This document shows, one piece after another, positions 54,003-64,000 of a DNA stretch of 64,000 bases (position 1 is its first letter; every line of letters starts with the position of its first letter). The notes under the pieces were generated by a model, which ran no database searches, had not been told where the DNA came from, and saw only the letters and a list, made by a program, of their open reading frames with translations. The position numbers and the translations under genes were made by a program. Origin of the DNA: Spinacia oleracea (lineage: Eukaryota; Streptophyta; Magnoliopsida; Caryophyllales; Amaranthaceae); contig NC_079490.1 in the NCBI RefSeq assembly GCF_020520425.1, positions 125,322,715 to 125,386,714 of the forward strand, read 5' to 3'.

Positions 54003-55371
54003 TGTTGGGGAATACAGTTAAACATACATAACATGTGCGAAACATCCCCAAAGTCAGGAAACATGTATAAAGCACAAATTAAGCATACTTACATTTGAAG
54101 CGTGTTTTCCCGAGTATAGTATCAACGAACACGAACAAAGAACTCCAATTTTCGTTCCTCTATTTGGTTCACCGATGCGTTCAGATACGTCTTGATAATT
54201 GTAGCTTAGACAACGTTCAAGAGTGTTTGCTTTTTCGGGAAGAACAGTTTTGAGTAGAGAGCAAAACTGAACTACGTAATTTAGAATTAGGTTTAGGTTA
54301 CTGGAAAAACTAATTTTGTTGTAGAAAAATATAACCTAAATTATATTTAAGTGTAACAGGCCAAGAAACAAGGCCTTGACCGGCCACACACCACACACGC
54401 ACGCACAACCCATACGCACAACACACACCGCAGGCCGAAGCCCACACCGCAGCCGAGCAGCATGGGCTGTGGACCTTTGCTTGCTTGCTCGCTGCTGTGT
54501 TGCTGTGCTTTGTGCGCGCTGCCGTGGCCCTTGCGGGCTGGCTTGCTTGCTTTGTTGCGAGCTCGCTGGCTCAATGGGCCTTGCGCGCATGCGCGCTTGG
54601 CTCGACGGGCCGACAGCTCCGATGCGGCTCGTATTCGCGACGAACGCCTTACGACTACTCCCTCCGTCCCGGAATACTCGACCCGGTTTGACCGGCACAG
54701 AGTTTAAGGGACTTGAATTGACTTATTTAATTTAATAGGTAGTAGTTGATAGTGGGGTATTATTTTAATGTAGTTAATGGGAGGTGGGTTAAGAGGTGGG
54801 GTTGGGGGAGAGTAGGGGTTGAATTTTTAATTATTTTTTGTATGGAGTAGGGGGTAGGTGGGTTAATATGGGTGGAGTGAGAAATAATATAATATTGTTA
54901 GAATATTTCCATTTTTAGAAACAGGTCAAGTATTAAGGGACGACCCGATAAGGAAAACAGGTCAAGTATTCCGGGACGGAGGGAGTATTATTTATCGTAT
55001 CGTACACGACGAATCACCGTCGTACAATACAATTATTCGTTTCGCCCAGCTTACGAATATTTGCGATACGGTATATGATTCCGATGCAAGGTCGTACCGT
55101 ATAATACGTTTTTCTAAACTAATTCCCGAAAAGCTATTAAATCAATTTTCGATTCATTTAATCCGATGATCTGTTACATGTCATTGGTGTGATCTTATAG
55201 GTTCAGTCAAGAGTAAGCTATGAGCCTAATATAGATTAGAACTCACTGATTGGAAGCATTGCTCCAGCTAGCTATTCCGATCACTTGATCTTACTGAATT
55301 AATTGTTCGCAATTAATCCGAACCTTGGTATTAGACTTAATGCACCTTGGGTGAAGGACATATTTCCTTCA
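54003..55371 (-). repeat. 3' LTR of a minus-strand LTR element
   Basis: On the minus strand it begins TGAAGGAAATATGTCC and ends ATTCCCCAACA (1369 bp). Directly upstream (55372-55384) is the tract acaagtgggagac, the kind of PPT seen in Copia elements. Its 5' half is clearly related to the solo LTRs at 3058 and 25722. A GC-rich block (54360-54660) and an inserted Stowaway MITE (54658-54985) lie in it. Confidence 0.85.
54658..54985. mobile_element. Stowaway-type MITE in the LTR
   Basis: The ends ctccctccgtcccggaatac and gtattccgggacggagggag are perfect 20-bp inverted repeats, flanked by TA (54656-54657, 54986-54987). An internal partial copy of the end (ggtcaagtattaagggacga) sits near 54926. 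It is 328 bp with no coding content. Confidence 0.93.
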
Positions 55372-55719
55372 GTCTCCCACTTGTCATTCAGACAAGTGTG
55401 CATTCACATTCCTTTGTCGCTTAGTGTTACTTGATGAATATAAGGTAAGATCTAAGCCATCCTTATTAGGTCCAGAAGTGTTTCTCGGATTACAGAGCTT
55501 AACTGTTAAACTTTTACAGAAGATTAAGCCTTAACCATTCTGAGCACGACCATGCATTTTCACAGTGTCTAACTCTCCGAGAGGCCTTGTTACACAACAA
55601 CACCATATCCTATCAAAGATAGGAGGACAATCAATTCTTGCAATCTATGAACACTCACTTTGATTCATAGTACGCCTAATAACTTCTTTTATAGCCTCCA
55701 TTTACGGTGTGATGTTTTG
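55372..55719 (-). mobile_element. internal region of the minus-strand LTR element, left part
   Basis: It follows the PPT of the LTR at 54003-55371 and is cut by the CACTA insertion at 55723. No coding motif is visible, although RNase H would be expected near here in an autonomous Copia element. The element may be a large non-coding derivative. Confidence 0.6.
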
Positions 55720-55739
55720 CTGCACTAGTGGAAAAAACC

Positions 55740-56065
55740 CTTGTTGCAGCGGGCTTTTAGACCCCTGTTGCAGCGTACATCGTATGCTGCCACTGGGGGG
55801 CCTGCAACAAGTATTGACTTGTTGCAGCGTACAATGTACGCTGCGAAAAGTACTTTTTTGCAGCGTACATTTGCATGTACGCTGTAACAAGTCGCAAAAT
55901 TGTGGCAAAAATATGGGTCTTTTGCAGCGTACAAATTCATGTACGCTGCAAAAGACCCCACTTGTTGCAGGGTACATCTATTTGTAGCTGCAACAAGTCT
56001 GAAATTTTGCAAAATTTTTCACCCTTGTTGCAGCGTACATATATATATATGTACGCTGCAACAAA
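55740..56065. repeat. left subterminal repeats of the CACTA element
   Basis: About ten copies of a 12-15-bp motif, ttgcagcgtaca or its complement tgtacgctgcaa, several arranged as facing pairs that could form hairpins (for example around 56025-56065, gttgcagcgtacat..atgtacgctgcaac). All small ORFs in this stretch (55702-56120) are products of the repeats. Confidence 0.88.
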
Positions 56066-56599
56066 GCACTTTTGGCGGGAAAATTTTAGTTTTATTTTAG
56101 TTTTGTTTAGGGATACCTAGAGTGCCTTGCACCAAATATAGAAACCTGTCACAACAATAATAGAATATCGCAACCTGTATAACAAATATAAAAACAATAA
56201 CTGGTGTTTTGTATATATATCCCAAAACCAAAGTGCACGTACCATATATATACATTTAAATAAATATATGTACGTTCCAATTTCAATGTAAGCATACATT
56301 TCAACATAAAAAATTGTTCTATAACATCTAAACCAACTCGATCAAGCGCCCTCAGATCAATAATAAATACATGCTGGTATAAAACTTAGCCCATTGCTCA
56401 CGAACCACATCATTTTCCTCACTAGCATAAGGCGCAGTCTTCGGAGAATAGACCTTTACAAAAACAAAATTTTGATGGGAGCATTAGATCGATTAAATGC
56501 AAATGAAATGTCACATTTTAACATTCAAGCAACTAATGACAATGTACTAATAGTCTAGAATACGAATCAATTAAGAGTAAGAAAAATTAATTGATTACC

Positions 56600-57615
56600 T
56601 ATAACGACCCAAAGTTGGGAGCGGAAATGTCATTTTAGCTCTAAATATGACCTATAACGACCCAACGAGCCTTAAATGTGCATAAATAGGTTCGAATGAG
56701 TTTTAGAAAGTTAAAACTATGCATATTAGTCATGTAATAAGAATCAAATGTATCATTAGGTTCTTTAGTTCAAAGTTGGGAGCGGAAATGTCATTTTAGC
56801 CTAAATATGACCTATAAGTCTATAACGACCCAATGATCTTTAAATGTGCATAAATAGATTCAAATAAGTTTTAGAAAGTTAAAACTATGCATATTAGTCA
56901 TGTCATAAGAATCAAATGAGTCGTCCTTATGTTCTTTAGTTCAAACTTGGGAGCATAAATGTCATTTTAGCCTAAATATGACCTATAACGACCCAATGAG
57001 CCTTAAATGTGCATAAATAGATTCAAATGAGTTTTAGAAAGTTAAATCTATGCATTTTAGTCATGTAATAAGAATCAAATGTATCCTTAGGTTCTTTAGT
57101 TCAAAGTTGGGAGCGGAAATATCATTTTAGCTCTAAATATGACCAATAACGATCCAGTGAGTCTTAAATGTGCATAAATAGATTGCAATGAGTTTTAGAG
57201 AGTTAAAACTATGCATATTAATCATGTAATAAGAATCAAATGAGTCCTTATGTTCTTTAGTTCAAAGTTGGGAGCGGAAATGTCATTTTAGCTCTAAATA
57301 TGACCTGTAACGACCCAATGACCCTTAAATGTGCATAATAGATTCGAATGAGTTTTAGAAAGTTAAAAATATGTATATTAGTCATGTAATAAGAATCAAA
57401 TGAGTCCTTAGGTTCTTTAGTTCAAAGTTGGGAGCAGAAATGTCATTTTAGCCTAAATATGACCTATAACGACCCAATGACCCTTAAATGTGAATAAATA
57501 GATTCGAATGAGTTTTAGAAAGTTAAAACTATGCATATTAGTCATGTAATAAGAATCAAATGAGTCCTTAGGTTTTTTAGTTCAAAGTTGGGAGCGGAAA
57601 TGTCATTTAAGTCAA
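56600..57615. repeat. tandem array of ~163-bp units in the CACTA element
   Basis: Six or so units, each with cctataacgacccaatgagc, ttaaatgtgcataaataga, gttttagaaagttaaaa and ttcaaagttgggagcggaaa. Spacing between the 'ataacgaccc' blocks is about 160-169 bp. Neighbouring units are ~90% alike, so the array is fairly young. No ORF crosses it. Confidence 0.92.
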
Positions 57616-57651
57616 TTAAGTTAGTGCCTAACAATTTACGTAGTATTCCAT

Positions 57652-57655
<4 letters not shown>

Positions 57656-57715
<60 letters not shown>
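57656..57715. repeat. (TA)n microsatellite
   Basis: About 30 uninterrupted ta repeats next to the end of the first tandem array. Such a run could be unstable in sequencing and assembly. Confidence 0.95.
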
Positions 57716-57721
<6 letters not shown>

Positions 57722-58149
57722 TCTGAATTTCCGATGTTAGATTTTAAATTTGGGAGGAGCAGCCCTATATAATTAAATTACAACATATCAAAATGTACTA
57801 AATCTTACCAAATACAAGTTATACTAATATAACTAACATTAATATATCAACAATTATGTTGCAAAACATTGTGCAATAAGGTACAAAGTTGTACAGTACG
57901 AGCCAATCATTAATTCCAAATACACATGTCAATTAAGACATCACAAACAAATATTGCTAGCTCATTTCCATTCCATCAGTTCATATACTAATCACATTGA
58001 TAAATTTATGCAATATTTAATATTATATTGATAAGACTTTTCTTCAATTAATTTCAAATTCGTTACATCTTAAATAAACAACTTGCATTCCCTTTTATTT
58101 TATTTTATTGTATTGACTATCATTTTATCACATTTCAATTCCCTTGTAG
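57716..58149. other. AT-rich CACTA interior between repeats
   Basis: No gene, motif or repeat beyond AT-richness. Confidence 0.4.
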
Positions 58150-58335
58150 GAGATCAGTACGTGTAGCAGATCAGCACTAGTGCAGCAGCAGCAGATCAGC
58201 ATGTAGGCAGCAGATCAGTGCGGCATCAGCAGCACCGATCAGTGCAGCGGCAGCAGCATCACCGATCCGTGCAGCAGCAGCAGAACTGATCAATGCAGCA
58301 ACACAAATCAGTACAGATCAGTGCATCCCTGTGCA
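58150..58335. repeat. gatcagtgcagcagcagca-type minisatellite
   Basis: Irregular units of gatcagtgcagcagcagc or agatcagcat repeat about ten times. No long ORF goes through it. Confidence 0.8.
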
Positions 58336-59059
58336 TCTTGGTGTGCCTTGTTCCTTTTAAAACTAAGATAGCGTTTTCCAAAAGAAACCTAAACTAAGTT
58401 TTGATCGTGCCACAACTCTACTGAAGGTCGTTGGGCAGTGCTTTGAAGCAACTTTTAAAGGTTAAGATAGCTGTTAAAAATGACCGAGCCAGCAAACATT
58501 TCAGTAGCTCGCAAAAAATGGCTTCCAATAACAGACCCAGAATGAGAAACAAGAAAGATTTATGACTCACTCATCTATAATACACCTCTACAAGATAGGT
58601 TTGGGAGAGGTATCCTAAAAGACAAACCCTGATTAACTTCCTACATTCCTAAACAATCAAGACTCAAGAATGTCTGCAATAAATATACAAGGGAGAGGTA
58701 ATTGGACGAGGGAGAAAAGGTTAAGCTCAAAGTATCACCCTCCACATTGATGGAGTACTCTTTGATAAGGTAAAGGAGTTTATATGACTGCAAATTTGAG
58801 AGATCACTAATCATCTTAAGTTTGGACTGAGTGACTTATCAAGAGTAGCAGTAATAAAGCTTGGAGCTAATGAAGGCTGTGAGAGTGTGAACTACTGAAA
58901 TCACCTAGGTACCTTAGGGCATAAAGGCTATGCATTTCATTAGGATTCAGCTTATAGATATCAAACCATCAAATAGCCGAATCATAATGACATCTGTTAC
59001 TCATAATTTTTTGCTAAGTTTGTAACAGCACATTCAAAAGTCATATTTATTAGCATCTT
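58336..59059. other. CACTA interior without a recognised gene
   Basis: Mixed-composition DNA with no recognisable exon. It could be captured non-coding or intronic host DNA, since its base composition is less AT-rich than the arrays on both sides. Confidence 0.35.
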
Positions 59060-60195
59060 CTGGCGAAAATGTCATTTTAGCCTAAATATGACCTATAACG
59101 ATCCAATGATCCTTAAATGTACATAAATCGATTGGAACGAGTATTGAAAACTTAAAGTTAAGCATATTGATCATGTAATACGTTTGAAATGAGTCCTTAG
59201 GATATTTAGTTCAAAATTGGGAGCGAAAATGCTTTATTTTAGCATAAATATGACTTATAACGACCAAACAAGTCTCAAATGTGCATAAATAGATTGGATT
59301 GAGTCTTGGAAACTTAAAACTAATCTTATGAATCATGTAATAAGTTTGAAATGAGTTCTTAAGTTCGTTAGTACAAAGTTGTGAGCGAAAATGTCATTTT
59401 AGCTTAAATATGACCAATAACGGCCAAACAAGTCTCGAATGTGCAAAAATAGATTGGATTGAGTCTTGAAAAGTTAAAAATAATCATATGAATCATGTAG
59501 TAAGTTTGAAATGAGTTTTTAGGTTCGTTAGTTCAAAGTTGGGAGCGAAAATGTCATATTAGCCTAAATATGACCTATAATGGTCAAACAAGTCTCAAAT
59601 GTGCATAAATAGATTGGATTGAGTCTTGGAAAGTTAAAACTAATCATATGAATCATGTAGTAAGTTTGAAATGAGTTCTTAGGTTCGTTAGTTCAAAGTT
59701 GGGAGCGAAAATGCCTCATTTTAGCCTAAATATGACCTATAATGACCAAACAAGTCTCAAATGTGCATAAATCGATTGGATTGAGTCTTGAAAACTTACA
59801 ATAATCATATTAATCATGTAATAAGTTGGAAGTGAGTCCTTAGGTTCGTTAGTTCAAAGTTGTGAGCGAAAATGTCATTTTAGCCTAAATATGACCTATA
59901 ATGGCCAAACAAGTCTCAAATGTGCATAAATAGATTGGATTGAGTCTTGGAAAGTTAAAACTAATCATATGAATCATGTAGTAAGTTTGAAATGAGTTCT
60001 TAAGTTCGTTAGTTCAAAGTTGGGAGCGAAAATGTCATTTTAGCCTAAATATGACCTATAACGATCCAATGATCCTTAAATGTGCATAAATCGATTGGAA
60101 CGAGTATTGAAAACTTAAAACTAAGCATATTAATCATGTAATGAGTTTGAAATGAGTCCTTAGGTTATTTAGTTCAAAATTGGGAACGAAAGTCC
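59060..60195. repeat. second, diverged tandem array in the CACTA element
   Basis: Seven units of ~162 bp related to the array at 56600 (gcgaaaatgtcattttagcc, ataatggccaaacaagtctc, gagtcttggaaagttaaaac). A unit type with 'gaccaaacaagtctc' replaces 'gacccaatgacc'. The units at both edges (59060, 60010) keep the older 'gatccaatgatcc' form. The array probably expanded independently. Confidence 0.88.
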
Positions 60196-60786
60196 TTAGG
60201 TTCTTAGGTGGCCTGAAGTATAAGATTAATTAGCTCATATGTTTCAGTTATGTACTTCACTTTAATAGCTTCATATTGTTTTTCACTTTTTTGTTCTTCT
60301 ATAAATAGCGCTTATGAGCAGTACGGACGCAGGATCAGAACATAAGAGCAACTATCTATTTCAGAACATAATCTCATAATTTATGTTGATACTTCTATTA
60401 AGCTCAGATGTATTACCGTGAAACATTTCTGAATCTTAAGCTGTATTAGGTGTTTGAGAATAAGAGCTAGAATGTGCTTGAATCAGAAACTCTGAAAAGA
60501 AATAGTGCTTTGAAGTGGTATAGTTAAGAATAAAAACCTTTATTTAGCAGTGCGTCATTTCAGAAACATAGATGATTTGTTCAACTCCGAAATAAAGCAG
60601 TACTTGAGCAGCCTCCATAATTGCCCGATTATTGTAGCTAGAAATCAAAATCCAAAGTAAATTTGAAACAATTAACAAACCACATAATATACACAATGGA
60701 TGTAATAGAGAAGGTTATTATTAAGAGTAGTATACTGCATAAGTTAGTACCCTACAAGAACAATGTTAAACACAAGAATATAATAC

Positions 60787-60895
60787 CTGAGATGCATTCA
60801 ACTCTGGAAGACCTGGAGCGCCAAATCGACGAGGCAAAGTATTTCGAACCACCTGCATCTCGACTTCATGTCCCATCAAATGGTGATAAATATAC
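60787..60895 (-). pseudogene. captured UPF1 (RNA helicase) exon
   Basis: A 109-bp exon with a tacag acceptor before 60895 and a CAG|GTATTA donor after 60787. It encodes [20 protein letters not shown] followed by [16 protein letters not shown]. This matches the segment of UPF1/RENT1, the nonsense-mediated-decay helicase, just before its ATP-binding motif (family signature [18 protein letters not shown]). The frame is fully open. The helicase Walker A exon (GPPGTGKT) is not found next to it, so only a fragment was captured. It lies on the same strand as, and downstream of, the ascorbate peroxidase fragment. Confidence 0.87.
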
Positions 60896-61393
60896 CTGTA
60901 CCAATTCACAGACTTAAAATATCAAGCAACAAAGTGAAAAGGAATACAATGCTTATAATTGCATGGAAATGCTGACATAAAGAGATGTCAAAGAATAACT
61001 AGTATTTTTATAAATTACGACAACTATCAATACATCTTGTTCTCAAAAATCTAACACTGTAGTTGATAATAAAATCATGTAAATATGGGATAATCAAACT
61101 ATAAAAGCAAAAAATTAAACAGGAGGGGCAAAAATTGCGTAAAAATCTAATCACAGGGCGATTTAAGGTCTACTTGAAATCTAAATCTCACATTATATAT
61201 GAAGTATATATCTTTTAAAATCCTTCAAAGTTCATCTCATGTAATTGTTCCACTGTGAGTGGGGCAAAATTTCAGCAGCTCTAGAGTATACGACGACTAT
61301 ACTCGGCGAAGGTAGCACACAAGTCATGTATGACTAGTTTAGGTTAGTCCTAGCATTGTTGTAATCTTGTCCAAGCTAAGGTATGTAGTTTAC

Positions 61394-61990
61394 TAGAGTG
61401 TGGCCTCCTGAAAGGGCGATAATATCCTTGTCAGAAAGCCCCATTCTGTAAAAGATTTCTCTCAAATGTCCGGCACCTGCAACCCATTTTATGCTGTTAA
61501 TAACATGTACTACTAAACTGTCATATTACTGATGAGAGGGTAGAATACGTACGTACCTTGATTTGCATCAGGAAGGCGTCCTTCATCAGGAGAATCTGCG
61601 CAATCCTGGTATAACATCGATAATCAGGTACTATTGTTATACAATAACGAACAAGAATATAACAATCATGAATGTATAGGAAGCACAAACCATTCTTCCT
61701 GGAACAAAGTCGATGGTTGGCCCTCCTGTGACTTCAACCGCAACAACCCCTGCAAGCTGAAATTAAGAAACAAGGGATCGATGCTTGAGAATTAATGACC
61801 TAGAAAGGATGCAGTTTGAATCATATAACCAGGAAATTCACCTGATAATCTTTGGGTGATTAGCCTTAACCTCTTTTGAGATCAGCGACCAAAATAGTTC
61901 AATTACTGCTACTAGAAATTATTATGCACAATTAATCAGTTTTAGCTCACCACAAAGTTCAACAACAATCTTGAGGCCACTGCTAGCTTT
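61394..61990 (-). pseudogene. captured ascorbate peroxidase gene fragment, five exons
   Basis: The minus strand keeps exon-intron structure. About 61951-61987 encodes SGLKIVVELC with a GTGAGC donor. About 61842-61877 encodes EVKANHPKI. 61691-61756 encodes [20 protein letters not shown] plus RM. 61557-61605 encodes DCADSPDEGRLPDANQ. 61394-61476 encodes [20 protein letters not shown] and LSGGHTL. Acceptors and donors are mostly canonical and phases agree across the last three exons. The sequence matches plant ascorbate peroxidase, nearest the peroxisomal/membrane type by VTGGPTIDF. The SGGHTL motif contains the proximal haem-ligand His. The catalytic N-terminal part (distal Arg/His) and the C-terminus are missing, so no enzyme is possible. 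Confidence 0.9.
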
Positions 61991-62137
61991 GTAAACCTTA
62001 TCAAAATAGTTCAACATTTGTTTTAGTTCACATGATTAGCCTTAACCTCTTTTGAGATCAGCGACCAAAATAGTTCAATTACTGCTACTAGAAATTATTA
62101 TGCACAATTATTCAGTTTTAGCTCACCACAAAGTTCA
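61858..62137. repeat. partial tandem duplication with 176-bp period
   Basis: The sequence from gattagccttaacctctttt (61858) recurs at 62034 and stays almost identical for ~103 bp, to 62137. The duplicated part overlaps the two upstream ascorbate peroxidase exons, so it arose after capture. Confidence 0.85.
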
Positions 62138-62222
62138 ATTCGTTTTTAGCAATTCACATGATAATTTTTTTATGCTGGAAAGTGTAAACCTTATCATGTG
62201 AATTGCTAAAAACGAATTGAAC
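62133..62222. repeat. perfect 31-bp hairpin stem with 28-nt loop
   Basis: gttcaattcgtttttagcaa with its continuation (62133-62163) is the exact reverse complement of 62192-62222. The perfect match implies recent formation. It sits at the end of the 176-bp duplication. Confidence 0.9.
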
Positions 62223-62310
62223 AACAGCCAAAAAAAATCAAAAAAAAAATATAAATTGAACAAAACCCTAATCTGAAAACGAAAATACAGCTAGGAAGAT
62301 AATTACTTAC

Positions 62311-62690
62311 TGGTTGTGGCGAGGAGAGTAACGGCCGAGCAAGCACCGGAACCAGGACGCGACGGGGGGACGCTGAACCCCCGGCCGACCAAGCTGACCG
62401 AGTTTTCAGCAATTGAAAAGCCACCCATCGGAGAGGAGAGCGACGGGGGAGATGAGGCGAGAACAGACATCCACCGGAGAGGACAGCGACGCAGGGCCGA
62501 GCAAGGGCGGATTTCGACGGCGACGCAGGGCCGAACAAGGGTTGGAGTTCGACGGCGACGGCAAAAAATTGGGAGATGTTTGGAGAGTTGGAGTTGAGCG
62601 CGAGGAAATGAGTTCTAAAATTTTGAGATATTTTGGAGTATTTTGAATTGCAGTATTTTGAAACACGGAGCCCGCAGCAAATTTTGAGAA
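62311..62690 (-). other. GC-rich block with a strong splice donor, possible 5' exon of the CACTA transcript
   Basis: GC-rich DNA on an AT-rich background, with gacggcgacg-type repeats. On the minus strand it ends in a near-ideal splice donor, CAACCA|GTAAGTAATT (62311/62310), and the captured APX exons follow downstream. A transcript starting near the right terminus could use this as exon 1. Reading frames exist on both strands (62206-62757 and others), but none has recognisable content, so I do not call a protein. Confidence 0.45.
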
Positions 62691-62734
62691 ATGAGCTAAT
62701 GTATTTTGAAACACGGATCAGGACCTGTTCCGGG

Positions 62735-62930
62735 GTACAATAGCATGTACGCTGCAACAGAGTCTGTATATTGCTGCGGGCTTTAATTTTGTACGCTGCA
62801 ATAAACTATTTCGCAGCGAACAATAAAAATGTACGCTGCGATAACCCTTTAAAAGGTTTGACCCGCGTTGACCGACTGGTTGTTGAAGCGTATTAATACT
62901 TGTACGCTGCAATAAGGGGGTTGCAACAGG
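62735..62930. repeat. right subterminal repeats of the CACTA element
   Basis: Copies of tgtacgctgcaa and ttgcagcgta-like motifs, related to those at 55740-56065 but fewer and more diverged. Confidence 0.85.
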
Positions 62931-62950
62931 GGTTTTTTCTACTAGTGCTG

Positions 62951-64000
62951 GCATTAGAGCGAACTAATTCTCAAACAAGAAATCATAATTACTCATGTTC
63001 TGAGAATGGTTCTAATCACCATTAATGAGAACTACTTATGACATGACTTTAATCTCTTAAAGTGTTCTCATGGTCAATCCGATACAAGATCCAATAAGTA
63101 TCTATGCAAAAGATTCTGACATCCAGTCAATCTAGTTCAAGAAACCGAACTACAAATCTACTTGCAATCTAATCTTCATTAGTCATTGGTCGTCCACCTT
63201 TCAATGACCTGGATTAGGGATCCTTTGTGACTTCAATATTCAAGTTCACTTGTGGGTGTTTCTTTGTCGAAGAATCCATCTTGACATCCCATTTGAATGT
63301 TTTTAATCACTTGGACTTCATCATTTAATACTAAACCAAGATTAAATGATCTATGAAATGTAATTTCATAAATGATAAATGTTTAAACCAAATGCTTACC
63401 AATTTGTGGGCCTCTAACCCAAAATCAAGCACTTAATGTTTTACAGATATAGGTCTTTCACCCAATACTTAAAACATTCATGGAACTCAAACTTGATTCC
63501 ATTTCTGCATATGAATGTTGTGTCTCATTCAATGCAGAGGGTTTAGTTTATTATACTTTACTATTCTTAGCATCCTTTCTATTGAAAGCCTTTCGATGTA
63601 AGATGAAAAGATCTTTGAATATGTTTATAGAATGATCTAGTATTTCATTGCTGTTAGAATGATTCTCATATTCAAAATAGAAAATTATCCAGATAGCAGA
63701 CTTGTGATCAACCTGAGTTCATTGAAGAACTCCCACTAGAAACAGTTCCCTTTAATTGCTTCTTAGGAAATAATAAACTCATTACAATTATGTAGAATTG
63801 CAAATGATGCCATCCTTTTGGAATACTCCAACCAGTTCACAGAGATGTGTGGGATACATCTTTCAACTGAGAACTTGGAAACTAATCATTGATTCAGTTC
63901 CCAATGCATCACATATGGTTTAGAACATATGTTACCACCTTTTAATCACGACGCCTACTTGCCCGTGTAAGTTTTTGGTTTGCCTAACAACAAGATTCAA
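62951..64000 (-). mobile_element. internal region of the minus-strand LTR element, right part
   Basis: It continues the element whose LTR is at 54003-55371, after the CACTA insertion. No frame longer than ~60 codons and no retroviral motif is recognisable. The element's 5' LTR and any coding part lie beyond the window. Confidence 0.5.

Larger units (their letters stand above)
55723..62947. mobile_element. 7.2-kb CACTA transposon carrying host gene fragments (Pack-CACTA)
   Basis: The termini are CACTAGTGGAAAAAACCC and GGGTTTTTTCTACTAGTG, inverted with one change, and the 3-bp target duplication CTG is perfect (55720-55722, 62948-62950). Subterminal zones (55740-56065 and 62735-62930) are packed with gttgcagcgtac/gtacgctgcaac motifs in both orientations, the expected transposase-binding repeats. 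No transposase gene is recognisable. Instead the interior holds two tandem-repeat arrays, a (TA)n run, and minus-strand exon fragments of UPF1 and ascorbate peroxidase. It is therefore a non-autonomous, gene-carrying CACTA element. Confidence 0.93.

Noticed and set aside
54336..54735. ORFs of 60-120 codons on both strands around the GC-rich block of the LTR
   Set aside because: Same situation as 8362: composition-driven frames inside an LTR, overlapping on both strands.
55702..56120. Several Cys-rich ORFs (CCSVHRML, CTLQKS repeats)
   Set aside because: They are translations of the CACTA subterminal motif in several frames, not genes.
56600..60195. Regular repeats with spacers, considered as a CRISPR array
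   Set aside because: The 162-bp units are tandem without unique spacers, and the DNA is eukaryotic.
62206..62757. 183-codon minus-strand ORF at the right side of the CACTA element
   Set aside because: It crosses the hairpin, the splice donor and the GC-rich block without any recognisable domain. The opposite strand is also open. I keep only the splice-donor observation.
63170..63370. A minus-strand string (WDVKMDSSTKKHPQV) resembling the Copia RT motif QMDVKTAFLNG
   Set aside because: The match is limited to a few residues with no neighbouring RT motifs and stops on both sides.

Overview
This window is plant nuclear DNA, almost certainly from a eudicot. It has introns with GT..AG borders, TATA-driven LTRs, plant-specific gene families (an FCS-like zinc finger gene, a peroxisomal-type ascorbate peroxidase fragment) and transposon families typical of plants (chromoviruses, Tat-lineage Ty3/gypsy, MULEs, CACTA, Helitrons, Stowaway MITEs). 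I cannot name the species from the sequence alone. Nearly all of the 64 kb is transposable-element DNA. Only one apparently intact host gene is present, the two-exon FLZ-type zinc finger gene on the minus strand at 44013-48113.

Layout. 1-11596: a Ty3/gypsy chromovirus (Tekay/Del type, plus strand) with an extra broken ORF upstream of gag, gag, protease, RT, RNase H, integrase and a chromodomain-like tail. A solo LTR (3058-4452) sits in its protease. It ends in a 2.9-kb LTR that is followed by a second primer-binding site and a second copy of the leader, so this is a tandem LTR-internal-LTR-internal array. 11595-17511: a Tat-lineage Ty3/gypsy element (minus strand) truncated at its 3' side inside an antisense ORF. 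17616 to about 18800: a Helitron end and a captured importin-alpha exon. 18830-22100: a 0.9-kb imperfect inverted repeat around a Tat-type LTR. 22375-26690: a second Tekay-type LTR and a second solo LTR. 26691-30510: MITEs and relics. 30511-42260: two Tat-type elements in tandem on the minus strand, each with a minisatellite near the polypurine tract and a degenerate DUF7745/plant-mobile-domain-like gene running antisense. 42395-48620: host DNA with the FLZ gene, MITEs and a complete 220-bp Helitron in its intron. 48620-54002: a MULE with a decayed transposase and a convergent GRF zinc-finger ORF, interrupted by a hAT MITE with a perfect 8-bp duplication. 54003-64000: a minus-strand LTR element (Copia-like PPT) whose internal region is split by a 7.2-kb CACTA transposon (55723-62947, TSD CTG) carrying spliced-gene fragments of ascorbate peroxidase and UPF1.

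How the parts relate. The history is one of nested insertion: MULE, then the LTR element inside it, then the CACTA element inside that, with MITEs landing in several layers. Host gene pieces travel in two different vehicles: a Helitron with importin-alpha, and CACTA with APX plus UPF1. The most coherent recurring pattern is in the Tat-type copies. They combine a shared LTR/PPT signature, an unrelated minisatellite per copy just inside the PPT, and an antisense, intron-containing ORF. I found no CRISPR array, rRNA gene or functional tRNA gene. Most retroelement ORFs carry stops or frameshifts, so they are fossils or non-autonomous.
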